A stretch of DNA of 64,000 bases. Origin: Shewanella sp. ANA-3. GTDB taxonomy: Bacteria; Pseudomonadota; Gammaproteobacteria; Enterobacterales; Shewanellaceae. The stretch is taken from contig NC_008577.1 of assembly GCF_000203935.1 (NCBI RefSeq), positions 4,588,001-4,652,000 on the forward strand. The letters are read 5' to 3'. Below the pieces are notes generated by a model. The model did not search any database and was not told the DNA's origin. It was given only the letters and a program-made list of their open reading frames with translations. Below are positions 53,076 to 61,229 of the stretch, one piece after another. Made by a program: the position numbers and the translations under genes. Positions within the stretch are counted from its first letter, which is position 1; every line of letters begins with the position of its first letter.

Positions 53076-53676
53076 ACTCATATCCCCAAGGGGTCGGCGG
53101 CAACGGCTGCGGTTGGCTCAAGTCAAAATCTACTTGAAAATGACGATTCTCGCGGGTCAACAGGTAGCTGAAGGTACTTGGCGTAACCTCCATATGCCAC
53201 ACATTGGTGACAGACTGAGTCAGGCCATTTTGCATAAAGTTATCAATCGATGCCTGATCGATAGGGAATGACTGTTTTTGGCTGCTGCCGACACTCGCCG
53301 TATCGCCGCCATACATAGTCACTTTATCTTCCGTTCCGTCTTGATGGCGGTGATCATGCTTTAACCTTAAGCCCTGAGCCGTTTTCGTGATCACCCAAGT
53401 ACGGGAGTGATCATCACCCACATGGAAGGGGATTTTCAGCTCAGTATCACTGCATTCGCGCACATGCATCACCAGTGCTTTATCACGAAAAGCCGCATCT
53501 GCACTGTCCGTTGACACTACTTTACCCGCAAAGGCTTTACCGCAATGGGATGCTAATTGATTGAAGAAAGTCTCTTGCGCCATGGCAAGTGCAGGTTCGG
53601 TCGACGCATGAGCAAATACCGGCGTAGCCATCATAAGGCCGACGATTCCAAGGCGTGTTAGGGTGATAGTTTTCAT
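53038..53676 (-). CDS. periplasmic protein of unknown function; target gene of the transposon
   Basis: Start ATG 53676 gives a signal peptide (MKTITLTRLGIVGLMMATPVFAHA). The mature protein has two cysteines (HCGKAFAG and VRECSD), a histidine-rich strand (RLKHDHRHQDGTEDK) and LLTRENRHFQVDFDLSQP near the end. I do not recognise the family. The transposon entered at the stop codon: the native protein ends PTPWGYE (about 200 residues), while the present frame runs on through the right end for 12 more residues (LSLNPYIDIMYP). The crRNA target lies within its last 30 codons. Function may be kept, since only the tail is extended. Confidence 0.85.
   Translation of the reverse strand: MKTITLTRLGIVGLMMATPVFAHASTEPALAMAQETFFNQLASHCGKAFAGKVVSTDSADAAFRDKALVMHVRECSDTELKIPFHVGDDHSRTWVITKTAQGLRLKHDHRHQDGTEDKVTMYGGDTASVGSSQKQSFPIDQASIDNFMQNGLTQSVTNVWHMEVTPSTFSYLLTRENRHFQVDFDLSQPQPLPPTPWGYELSLNPYIDIMYP
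53076..53080. repeat. target site duplication, right copy (ACTCA)
   Basis: Identical to 29240-29244 and directly abutting the right terminus. It spans the end of the last sense codons and first base of the stop codon of the disrupted gene. Confidence 0.95.
53123..53156 (-). other. chromosomal protospacer and CC PAM matched by the homing guide
   Basis: The protospacer is 53123-53154 on the minus strand, with the PAM CC at 53156-53155. It matches spacer 38149-38180 at 27 of 32 bases. From its PAM-distal end to the transposon terminus there are 47 bp (53122-53076), within the fixed spacing of about 47-50 bp known for I-F3 insertion. The site encodes the residues RENRHFQVDF near the C-terminus of the target gene. 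Confidence 0.95.
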
Positions 53677-53762
53677 TATGTTTTCCATGGAAAATTCGAT
53701 GAAAAACACGCTAACACAGGGGAATAAATTTAAACTTAATTCCCCTGTTTAGCTTAAAGGCG

Positions 53763-54800
53763 TTACCAACCGATATACAGACGTGAACGGTTGCCTAAAC
53801 GTTTTTTGATAAAGCGAGCAGTGATAATACTGCCCACCATCAGGAAGGTAAAAATCGCCGCCGAGAACAGGATGCTGGTGACCCAAGACCCTGGCGGTAA
53901 GCGATAACGCAACACAGTGGCGACCGTATTAAACAACATGTCGAATAACGGGTGGATGAAGAAAATCGCAAAGCTCATCTCGGCGGTTTCGACTAACCAA
54001 GGGATGCGGCTGCGTTTCGACAACCAATCACAGAAGTTAAGCACTAGCACACACAGACTCAGCTTTTGGATAAACTGCCAATCGATACCGTTATATTCAA
54101 ACGGCGCCTTATGGTAGTTACCAATGTGCTGCACTATGTAACTTTGCTCAACCAGACTCACAATCAGGAAGATCACCGCTAACGCACTGAAAATTGAGCC
54201 GTAGCGCGTCACAATATGTTCATCTTGGGAATATAAAATACCAATCAAATAGAAAGGCATAAAATACACCACTGAGTGGATAAAGTTGACGTTACCTATG
54301 GGTCTGTGGAGCAGAATCGCCACCACACAACTCAGCACGAATAGGGTCCAACGCATCTGCTGCGAGCAGCGGATAAACCACAAAAACACTGGCGAGAATA
54401 AAAACACCGCCATGATAAACGGGATATACCAGTGCGGATACAGGATGTAGCCATTACGCACGGTATAAAAAATACTGAGTAACACCTGTTCAAGCGGTTG
54501 ATGCTCTAGGAAAACCCAACGTAAACTTAAGCAGAACAAGCCAATAACAGAAACGAATAAAAAGGGATAAAGTACGTTTTGTACCTTATTCTTCATAAAC
54601 TTGCCGTAATCGAAGTCCTTATAAAAAATCCGATGGAAAAAATAACCAGAGATAAACACGAACAACGCCGTGCCACCCCTGAGTAAATTTTCTAGCAGTA
54701 ACGGAAACCCTTCCCCAGAGTTATAAATACTGTGGCCCAGCACGATAAAAATAATCGCGATGCCGCGCATGTAGGTAAATTCGAGCTGATTTTTTCTCAT
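53763..54800 (-). CDS. acyltransferase family 3 membrane protein
   Basis: A 345-residue inner-membrane protein with about ten hydrophobic segments, typical of the acyltransferase-3 family, which O-acetylates sugars or peptidoglycan-like polymers. The start is characteristic: FTYMRGIAIIFIVLGHSIYNSGE, with the conserved RGxAI and the catalytic-site His near residue 22. It also has YPHWYIPFIMAVFLFSPV near residue 120. It lies one base before the secreted HExxH gene on the same strand (stop-start gap), implying one transcript. The substrate is unknown. Confidence 0.85.
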   Translation of the reverse strand: MRKNQLEFTYMRGIAIIFIVLGHSIYNSGEGFPLLLENLLRGGTALFVFISGYFFHRIFYKDFDYGKFMKNKVQNVLYPFLFVSVIGLFCLSLRWVFLEHQPLEQVLLSIFYTVRNGYILYPHWYIPFIMAVFLFSPVFLWFIRCSQQMRWTLFVLSCVVAILLHRPIGNVNFIHSVVYFMPFYLIGILYSQDEHIVTRYGSIFSALAVIFLIVSLVEQSYIVQHIGNYHKAPFEYNGIDWQFIQKLSLCVLVLNFCDWLSKRSRIPWLVETAEMSFAIFFIHPLFDMLFNTVATVLRYRLPPGSWVTSILFSAAIFTFLMVGSIITARFIKKRLGNRSRLYIGW

Positions 54801-54801
54801 A

Positions 54802-56199
54802 TTAATTCATCGCACAGTAGAGGGTTCTTCCCTCAACAACACTTGCAGAAACCCGGATGGTGCCATGGATTTCCGGCTCATTGAACACCAAATACTGACC
54901 TTCGCGCTGAAAGGTGAACCCCAAAGGTAACAGAGTTGCGGCTTCAATGCCCTCACAATAATTCTGTAAGGGCACATCCAGCAACGGACTGCCACTCACA
55001 TTTAAGTTACTGAATTGTGAACTCATACCTAAATAGGCTTGGGTCATTTCTTCTTGATAGGGCACCACATAAAACCCAGAGCGCACCTCACCCACATCGA
55101 TAAAACTGCTGCTATCACTCACACTCGGCATGACCAATAAAGGTACTTTCGGGTCCTGCACATCCTTAAGTAACTGGGTCAGTTTTTGCTCCGTGGCCGG
55201 ATAGTAGGCCAGCATGTCCTGCAGCCTTTTCTTCTGCGCCATATTCTGAGCAACAGGCGGAGCAATCGGCTTGATTCGACTCAGCAGTAAATCCACGGGC
55301 AACATGCCAGACATCACTGACTCTTTCCACACATAGGCATCTTGAGTGCTATCGAGCAATATGCCAGCCAGCGCGCCGATATTCTCGGCCTCGGCGGTCC
55401 AGCCACCGAGCATTTGCTGCTGTTGATAATAATCCTGCACGTACTGCAACAAGATTTGCTGATAGCCGAGGTAAGACTGGTTTTGACTTAAGAAGCGCGC
55501 ACCCGCGATTAACTCGACATATCTCGCGCTTCCTTCGACTAAGTCATTCACATAACTGACTTTATCTTCGTTAGGCGCCGTTTGCCGCCACACTTGTAGC
55601 CAGTAAGCGGCATAGCCTAAATACTGCGCCTGCTGCTCGGGTTGTTTTAAGGCCGCCATCAAGGCATTAAACAGTTGTAAACGGTAATAGCGAGCATCGA
55701 GGTTAAGTGGATAAACTTCGCCTTCATATCGACGCGCATCCTCTAACACCCGCCACTCGGATTGGGCATAAAAATGAAACGCCTCGTGCACACTGTTGCC
55801 AGCCCAAATCACAAAAGGTAAATCGGCGGTTTTAGTCGTACTATCGAATTGAATCGTCGGCGACTCGAGCTGGATAAGCACACCCGCTTGCCCTTGATAT
55901 TGGGGAAAACCAAAGTTAATTGACAGCCCAGAGTGCAAGTTAACCGACTCTAACACGCTGTTGTCTTGGATAATTTCACCGCCGGGTTGGCGCAACCAAA
56001 CGTTGCCTGCATAGCTGAAGAGATGCACTTTATCGTCGAGACGAAATCCTGGCCACAGGGCTTCACTCTGGCGACTGGTCTGAGCCATAAAATCGAGGTA
56101 CAGGCGGGCGAGTTGTTCTGGCGAGGCCTTATCGGCGAACACGGGGGTGGCGGCAGAGACTCCTAAAAACCACAGGATCACCGCCATAATATTTTTCAT
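54802..56199 (-). CDS. secreted HExxH-motif protein, putative metallopeptidase
   Basis: A 465-residue protein with a signal peptide (ends TPVFA near residue 22). Near residue 135 it has SVHEAFHFYAQ, an HExxH zinc motif, and about 85 residues later LVEGSARYVEL, where a glutamate could be the third ligand, as in gluzincin peptidases. No other family feature is recognised, so the peptidase call rests on this motif. It is co-transcribed with the acyltransferase gene downstream, suggesting a shared role in the envelope. Confidence 0.6.
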   Translation of the reverse strand: MKNIMAVILWFLGVSAATPVFADKASPEQLARLYLDFMAQTSRQSEALWPGFRLDDKVHLFSYAGNVWLRQPGGEIIQDNSVLESVNLHSGLSINFGFPQYQGQAGVLIQLESPTIQFDSTTKTADLPFVIWAGNSVHEAFHFYAQSEWRVLEDARRYEGEVYPLNLDARYYRLQLFNALMAALKQPEQQAQYLGYAAYWLQVWRQTAPNEDKVSYVNDLVEGSARYVELIAGARFLSQNQSYLGYQQILLQYVQDYYQQQQMLGGWTAEAENIGALAGILLDSTQDAYVWKESVMSGMLPVDLLLSRIKPIAPPVAQNMAQKKRLQDMLAYYPATEQKLTQLLKDVQDPKVPLLVMPSVSDSSSFIDVGEVRSGFYVVPYQEEMTQAYLGMSSQFSNLNVSGSPLLDVPLQNYCEGIEAATLLPLGFTFQREGQYLVFNEPEIHGTIRVSASVVEGRTLYCAMN

Positions 56200-56377
56200 T
56201 TAATTGCCTAAACACACACAATGGGTTCACAAAACAGCGCTAGCATATAGCGCAATTAACCAATAGTGAAACGTTTCACAAAAAATATTTTTACCCTTAA
56301 AAAACGTGGGTAAAACCTATTCATTAACCATTAATAAAATCATATTTTTAGCCTAAAAGATGCCACCATTTTCGCGA

Positions 56378-56728
56378 CTAAGGCTTAGGCTCCGCGGGCT
56401 CATCGCCAAACCACAGCGCCAACTTATCCGCCGCTTGGGATTTCACCTCATCATCAATATAGAGCATAACCATAGTGAGCGCCGCCGCTAAGGCGCCCAA
56501 GTCATCGGTAAAGCCCACTAAAGGTGTCAAATCCGGGATCGCATCCAAGGGCGAGATAAAGTAAGCCAAGGCCCCAAAAATCACCGACTTGGCCCACTTA
56601 GGCGTATTGGGCTTTTGCGCCGCATAGTAAAGCCACAGGGCACGCTCAACCACTTCACGCCCAGCTTGGCGACCAAACAGTTTGATTTTGTTCCAAAAAC
56701 CAGTCTCAGTGAATTGTTCTTCTGCCAT
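56378..56728 (-). CDS. DUF1232 (YkvA-like) membrane protein
   Basis: A 116-residue protein with the DUF1232 hallmark YFISPLDAIPDLTPLVGFTDDLGALAAAL (about residues 57-85), flanked by hydrophobic helices. Members are small membrane proteins of unknown function. The end, ADKLALWFGDEPAEPKP, is typical of the proteobacterial form. It follows an AraC-type gene in the same direction by about 30 bp and may share its transcript. Confidence 0.88.
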   Translation of the reverse strand: MAEEQFTETGFWNKIKLFGRQAGREVVERALWLYYAAQKPNTPKWAKSVIFGALAYFISPLDAIPDLTPLVGFTDDLGALAAALTMVMLYIDDEVKSQAADKLALWFGDEPAEPKP

Positions 56729-56759
56729 GTCGACTCCTTGTAATGACGGTTAACGTAGC

Positions 56760-57518
56760 TCACAGTGTACGGCGATACGCGGCGGGTGTCAGGCCAAAGG
56801 CCTGTTTAAAGCGTGCCGAGAATTTTTCTGCCGATAAATAGCCGCAGGCCAATGCGATTTGCAGCACGGAATCCGTAGAGTTTTGCAACAGGGTTAAGCC
56901 CTGACACAAACGCACTTCGGCGAGCAATTGCCTAAAACTAGTGTCTTCCTGCGCCAGTTTACGTCTTAAACTGGCACTGCTCATATGCAACTTATCGGCG
57001 ATGTCCTCTTGCTGCCATGGGGCTGAAGGATGTTGCCCCAATAAGCCCAGCACAGCTTGACTCACATTCGCAGGTTTATGACTGTAGAGCCAATTGACGC
57101 TCGCTTGCTGCGGCAGACTGAGCAGCAAGGCGGCTAAATAATGCATCTGCACCGATGTGGGTAGGGCTAAGGTCAGGCTGTGCAATAACGCATTCCAGGC
57201 AAAATCGACCGAGCGTGAAATCGTTTGCGTGGGTTTAGGTATCTGCCTGTCGGTCGCCGCCAGCATAACGCCCGAGGGCAACTCATAGGGCAAGAGGAGT
57301 TGCACCGCTCGGTAGCGTCCACTCATCGGCCGATTGACGAAGCTAATATGGCTTCCGGCGGGTAGCAATAATAGCTGCTCAGCATTCACGGCGAGGGCAT
57401 CATCTTGCCAGAGCAGCGACTTCTCGCCTTGGATCACGCGGATAATCGAAGGCTGATGCACTGGCACCCGCGAAAGTGACTGCGCCAGTTTAGAGTCGTA
57501 TTCAAACATGCGGATCAT
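56760..57518 (-). CDS. AraC-family transcriptional regulator
   Basis: A protein of about 250 residues with a cupin-like N-terminal sensing domain and a C-terminal pair of helix-turn-helix motifs: QEDIADKLHMSSASLRRKLAQEDTSFRQLLAEVRL and VLQIALACGYLSAEKFSARFKQAFGLTPAAYRR. The second HTH is the more conserved and is intact. The gene lies between a PEBP gene and DUF1232 on the same strand. Its target and ligand are unknown; an internal ATG at 57509 is a possible start. Confidence 0.88.
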   Translation of the reverse strand: MIRMFEYDSKLAQSLSRVPVHQPSIIRVIQGEKSLLWQDDALAVNAEQLLLLPAGSHISFVNRPMSGRYRAVQLLLPYELPSGVMLAATDRQIPKPTQTISRSVDFAWNALLHSLTLALPTSVQMHYLAALLLSLPQQASVNWLYSHKPANVSQAVLGLLGQHPSAPWQQEDIADKLHMSSASLRRKLAQEDTSFRQLLAEVRLCQGLTLLQNSTDSVLQIALACGYLSAEKFSARFKQAFGLTPAAYRRTL

Positions 57519-57535
57519 GCATCAGCCCTGCACTA

Positions 57536-58084
57536 TTAACGCTGATACACAGCGGTCAGCTTAGCGCTGCCTAAGGCCTGCGCATTGAGCATAAAGCCTA
57601 ATAGCGCAGGAGATGCCTCTTTAGGTAACGCTAATGGCGAGGCTAGCGCCCACACAGTAAATATATATCTGTGCATACCATGCCCCTGCGGCGGGCAAGC
57701 GCCACCAAAATCGGTGGTGCCAAAGTCATTCTTTAGCGCAATCGCTCCCTTAGGTAAGGCATTGGCTTTAGAGCCCGCACCTTGGGCTAGCTGTTGTTGA
57801 TCGCCGTTAATATTGTAAACGGCCCAGTGCCACCAACCACTGCCCGTAGGCGCATCGGGATCATAGGCTGTCACCGCATAGGCTTTTGTGCCCTTTGGTG
57901 CGCCGCTCCAAGTGAGTTCGGGAGAAAGATTCTCACCATTACAGCCAAACCCATTAAAAACAAATTGATTCGATAATTGCTGACCTTCACCAATATCTTT
58001 ACTCGATAAGGTCATGGCCTGCGCCGAGCCGAATGCCGCCGTTAATAAGCCAACTCCGACTATCCACTTATGTAAATGCATCAT
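57536..58084 (-). CDS. YbhB/YbcL-type phosphatidylethanolamine-binding-like protein
   Basis: A 182-residue exported protein of the PEBP family. A signal peptide ends at about residue 23 (AFGSAQA). The ligand-binding signature is clear: NLSPELTWSGAPKGTKAYAVTAYDPDAP, then WWHWAVYNI and GGACPPQGHGMHRYIFTVWAL. Bacterial members are periplasmic or cytosolic and of unsettled function. AAGGAG lies 7 bases before the start. The downstream AraC gene is 17 bp away, suggesting co-transcription. Confidence 0.9.
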   Translation of the reverse strand: MMHLHKWIVGVGLLTAAFGSAQAMTLSSKDIGEGQQLSNQFVFNGFGCNGENLSPELTWSGAPKGTKAYAVTAYDPDAPTGSGWWHWAVYNINGDQQQLAQGAGSKANALPKGAIALKNDFGTTDFGGACPPQGHGMHRYIFTVWALASPLALPKEASPALLGFMLNAQALGSAKLTAVYQR

Positions 58085-58565
58085 CTTTATCTCCTTTAGG
58101 TAACAGGATTAATTTACGTCAGTCTTAAGTGACAAACCTGCCTCAAAACGCCAAGTTTCTTCCCTAAATGCTCAAAATTGAGAAAAAGTGTCGACTTTTT
58201 GTCATCTTTAAGCACTCGAGTGATTTTGTAAAGACTTTATCTGCATTTTTATTCAAATATGCCGTACCTTATAAAACACCAAATGAATTAATACAGTGAT
58301 TAGAGCGAAATTAGATATTTATCCTTTATTAATTTATGCAGTTTTTGATTTTTAAATTAATTTGACAATATTTACTTTCGTTATTTAGATAATGATACTT
58401 AAGGATGATTGACTGTATTTAAATAGATAGAAAATAGTGAAATAAATAATTACAGTTAATTAAAAATAAGACACAGATCATATTTTTATTGATAACACAT
58501 AGATAAACTCCATACCGTAATAAAACGTATCAATCATTTTCTCTAATCTCATAATGGAGTTGTAT
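58085..58565 (+). promoter_or_regulatory. AT-rich region upstream of speFL
   Basis: A 480-bp intergenic stretch between the divergent PEBP and speFL genes with no gene seen. It includes a short palindrome AAAAAGTGTCGACTTTTT at 58183-58200. The speF operon promoter should lie in the last 150 bp; ATGGAG before 58566 is the ribosome site of the leader peptide. Confidence 0.6.
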
Positions 58566-58670
58566 ATGAAGAGGAAATCAAAAATCATGGCACATATCCG
58601 GCGCACTAGACATATCATGATGCCTAGCCAACGCGACTATTTCGACCATTCATACATCTTCCTTCGCTAA
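58566..58670 (+). CDS. speFL: ornithine-sensing leader peptide SpeFL
   Basis: A 34-codon frame too short for usual gene calling. Its peptide contains MAHIRRTRHIMM, matching the E. coli SpeFL core (HIRRTTHIM), then R..YFDH and a C-terminal arginine; both peptides are 34 residues. In E. coli the ribosome stalls on this nascent chain when ornithine is captured, which blocks Rho-dependent termination and turns on speF-potE. GGAG lies 9 bases upstream of the start. The gap of 311 bp to speF fits a leader with a termination window. The function is inferred from this similarity and position. Confidence 0.93.
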   Translation: MKRKSKIMAHIRRTRHIMMPSQRDYFDHSYIFLR

Positions 58671-58981
58671 TCTTCGCGTAGGTAGTAGGCCAATTAACAG
58701 GTCTAAAGTGGTATTGCCCTTGTAAGCGCATACACTTATCGTACTGTTTTTGCAGGTTTATTATCTCGCATCTAAATCAAAGCATTCTTTAGTCAGTGCA
58801 GCCAAGCTGCGGCCAAATAATTCTCTCGGAATAAATATATCTATTTTATTCTTGGACGACTTATAGCCTCATCATATCTGCACACGGAATAGCCATATCT
58901 AATTTAATGCCATTAATATTTTTTAATTAGGTATAGGCCAAGTTGTATCCAAAACTTTTTAAAGTAAAAGGGAAATTAACG
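58671..58981 (+). promoter_or_regulatory. speF leader, probable Rho-dependent attenuation region
   Basis: A 311-bp untranslated stretch between speFL and speF on the same strand, with no other gene. By analogy with E. coli it would carry the Rho-loading site exposed when the ribosome leaves speFL. The region ends with AAAGGGAAATTAACG as the speF ribosome site. Confidence 0.65.
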
Positions 58982-61144
58982 ATGAAATCATTAAAAGTTG
59001 CCGCCAGCTTATCTGTTAGATCATGTTTTGAAATAGACAGAGAAGTTGTCAATGTATTAACCACAGATTTTTGCGATGTGGGCGCGGCTGTAGTCTCTGT
59101 TGATGATGTTAAAAATGGTATTGTTGAAAAAATTAAAAATACCGGATTAAAACTGCCTATTTTCGTATCAGTTTGTTGTGAAGAAACCTTCCCAGATGAT
59201 ATTTGCTCTTCTATTACCGGGGTATTTGAGCTCTGCGGTAGCAATACCGATTTCTATGGTAAACAGGTCGAAACCGCCGTCCAAAAATATGAACAAGCCC
59301 TATTACCGCCTTTCTTTGGCACACTGAAAAAATACGTGGAAATGGGCAACTCCACCTTCGCCTGTCCAGGCCATCAGGGTGGTCAATTCTTCCGTAAACA
59401 TCCTGTGGGTCGCCAATTTTTCGATTTCTTTGGCGAAACCATTTTCCGCTCAGATATGTGTAATGCCGACGTTAAACTCGGCGATCTATTAATCCACGAA
59501 GGCGCGCCGCTGGATGCACAAAAATACGCGGCTAAGGTCTTTAACGCCGATAAAACCTACTTTGTGCTCAACGGCACTTCTTCTTCAAACAAAGTGGCGA
59601 CCAACGCACTGCTGGCGAAGGGCGACCTGGTATTATTCGACCGTAACAACCATAAATCCAACCACCATGGCGCGTTAATTCAAGCCGGTGCAACACCGAT
59701 TTATTTAGAAACCGCCCGTAACCCCTTCGGCTTTATTGGTGGTATCGACGCCCACTGCTTCCAAGAGTCTTATTTAAGGGAACAAATCCGCGCCGTTGCA
59801 CCTGAGCGTGCCGATGAACAACGTCCATTCCGCTTAGCCATTATCCAACTAGGCACCTACGACGGTACTATCTACAATGCTCGCCAAGTCGTTGATCGTA
59901 TTGGACATCTATGTGATTACATCCTGTTTGACTCAGCTTGGGTTGGCTACGAGCAATTTATTCCTATGATGAATGACTGCTCGCCTCTGCTGCTCGAACT
60001 GACGCCTGAAGATCCCGGTATTATCGTGACTCAGTCAGTGCACAAACAGCAGGCAGGCTTCTCACAAACCTCGCAAATTCACAAAAAAGACTCACATATC
60101 AAAGGCCAAGCCAGATACTGCAACCATAAACGCTTCAACAACGCCTTTATGATGCATGCCTCTACCAGCCCCTTCTATCCGCTGTTTGCCGCATTGGATG
60201 TGAACGCTAAAATGCACGAAGGCGCCAGCGGCCGTTATCTATGGCGTGAGGCGGTTAAAGCTGGTATTGAAGCTCGCAAGTTACTGCTCAAAAAATGTAA
60301 ATATATCAAGCCATTTATCCCAAGCATGATCGAGGGACGCCCATGGCAGGATTATCCAACCGAACAAATGGCCGATGATTTACGTTTCTTCGAGTTTGAA
60401 CCCGGACAAAAATGGCACTCCTTCGACGGTTACGAAAAAGGCCAATATTTCGTAGACCCTTGTAAGTTCCTATTAACCACGCCTGGTATCGATGCCGAAA
60501 CCGGTAAATATACTGAGTTCGGTATTCCTGCAACTATTCTGGCTAACTTCTTACGTGAAAATAATATTATTCCCGAGAAGTGCGACTTAAATTCGATTTT
60601 ATTCCTGATGACACCTGCGGAAGATATGGCGAAGATGCAACACTTAGTGTCGCAAATATCTCGCTTCGAGAAATTAGTCGATGAAGATGCGCCATTATCT
60701 GAAGTATTACCTAACGTCTATAACGCTAATAAAGCCCGTTATAAAGACTATACCATTCGTCAACTCTGCCAAGAAATGCACAACCTTTATGTCAGCCATG
60801 ACGTAAAACAACTGCAAAAAGAAATGTTCCGCCAGGCGCATTTCCCAACAAAAGTGATGGATCCACAGGAAGCCAACCTCGAGTTTATCCGTGGCAAAGT
60901 GGAGTTAGTGCCACTGTCACAAATTGAGGGACGCATTGCTGCAGAAGGTGCATTGCCTTATCCACCTGGAGTGTTATGTGTGGTCCCAGGTGAAATATGG
61001 GGCGGCGCGGTACAACGTTATTTCTTAGCCCTTGAAGAAGGCATCAACTTATTACCCGGATTCTCCCCTGAATTACAAGGTGTTTACCTCGAAACCCCCC
61101 CAGACGGAAAAATCCAAGCCCTAGGTTATGTATTAAATAAATAA
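58982..61144 (+). CDS. speF: inducible ornithine decarboxylase SpeF
   Basis: A PLP-dependent enzyme of 720 residues that turns ornithine into putrescine while consuming a proton, used in acid stress. The start at ATG 58982 follows AAAGGG. It has the response-regulator-like N-terminal wing (about 1-105), the aspartate-aminotransferase-fold core with GHQGGQFFRKHPVG near residue 140, the PLP lysine in SVHKQQAGFSQ near residue 355, and the C-terminal decarboxylase domain ending with LPYPPGVLCVVPGEIW. It is co-transcribed with potE and preceded by speFL. Confidence 0.96.
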   Translation: MKSLKVAASLSVRSCFEIDREVVNVLTTDFCDVGAAVVSVDDVKNGIVEKIKNTGLKLPIFVSVCCEETFPDDICSSITGVFELCGSNTDFYGKQVETAVQKYEQALLPPFFGTLKKYVEMGNSTFACPGHQGGQFFRKHPVGRQFFDFFGETIFRSDMCNADVKLGDLLIHEGAPLDAQKYAAKVFNADKTYFVLNGTSSSNKVATNALLAKGDLVLFDRNNHKSNHHGALIQAGATPIYLETARNPFGFIGGIDAHCFQESYLREQIRAVAPERADEQRPFRLAIIQLGTYDGTIYNARQVVDRIGHLCDYILFDSAWVGYEQFIPMMNDCSPLLLELTPEDPGIIVTQSVHKQQAGFSQTSQIHKKDSHIKGQARYCNHKRFNNAFMMHASTSPFYPLFAALDVNAKMHEGASGRYLWREAVKAGIEARKLLLKKCKYIKPFIPSMIEGRPWQDYPTEQMADDLRFFEFEPGQKWHSFDGYEKGQYFVDPCKFLLTTPGIDAETGKYTEFGIPATILANFLRENNIIPEKCDLNSILFLMTPAEDMAKMQHLVSQISRFEKLVDEDAPLSEVLPNVYNANKARYKDYTIRQLCQEMHNLYVSHDVKQLQKEMFRQAHFPTKVMDPQEANLEFIRGKVELVPLSQIEGRIAAEGALPYPPGVLCVVPGEIWGGAVQRYFLALEEGINLLPGFSPELQGVYLETPPDGKIQALGYVLNK

Positions 61145-61229
61145 TTGAAACCCGACTGCAGAGTTAATTAACCCCGCTCTGCAGTCAATTTCAAACTTCT
61201 ATAATGAATAACATTATTAGGTCATTATT

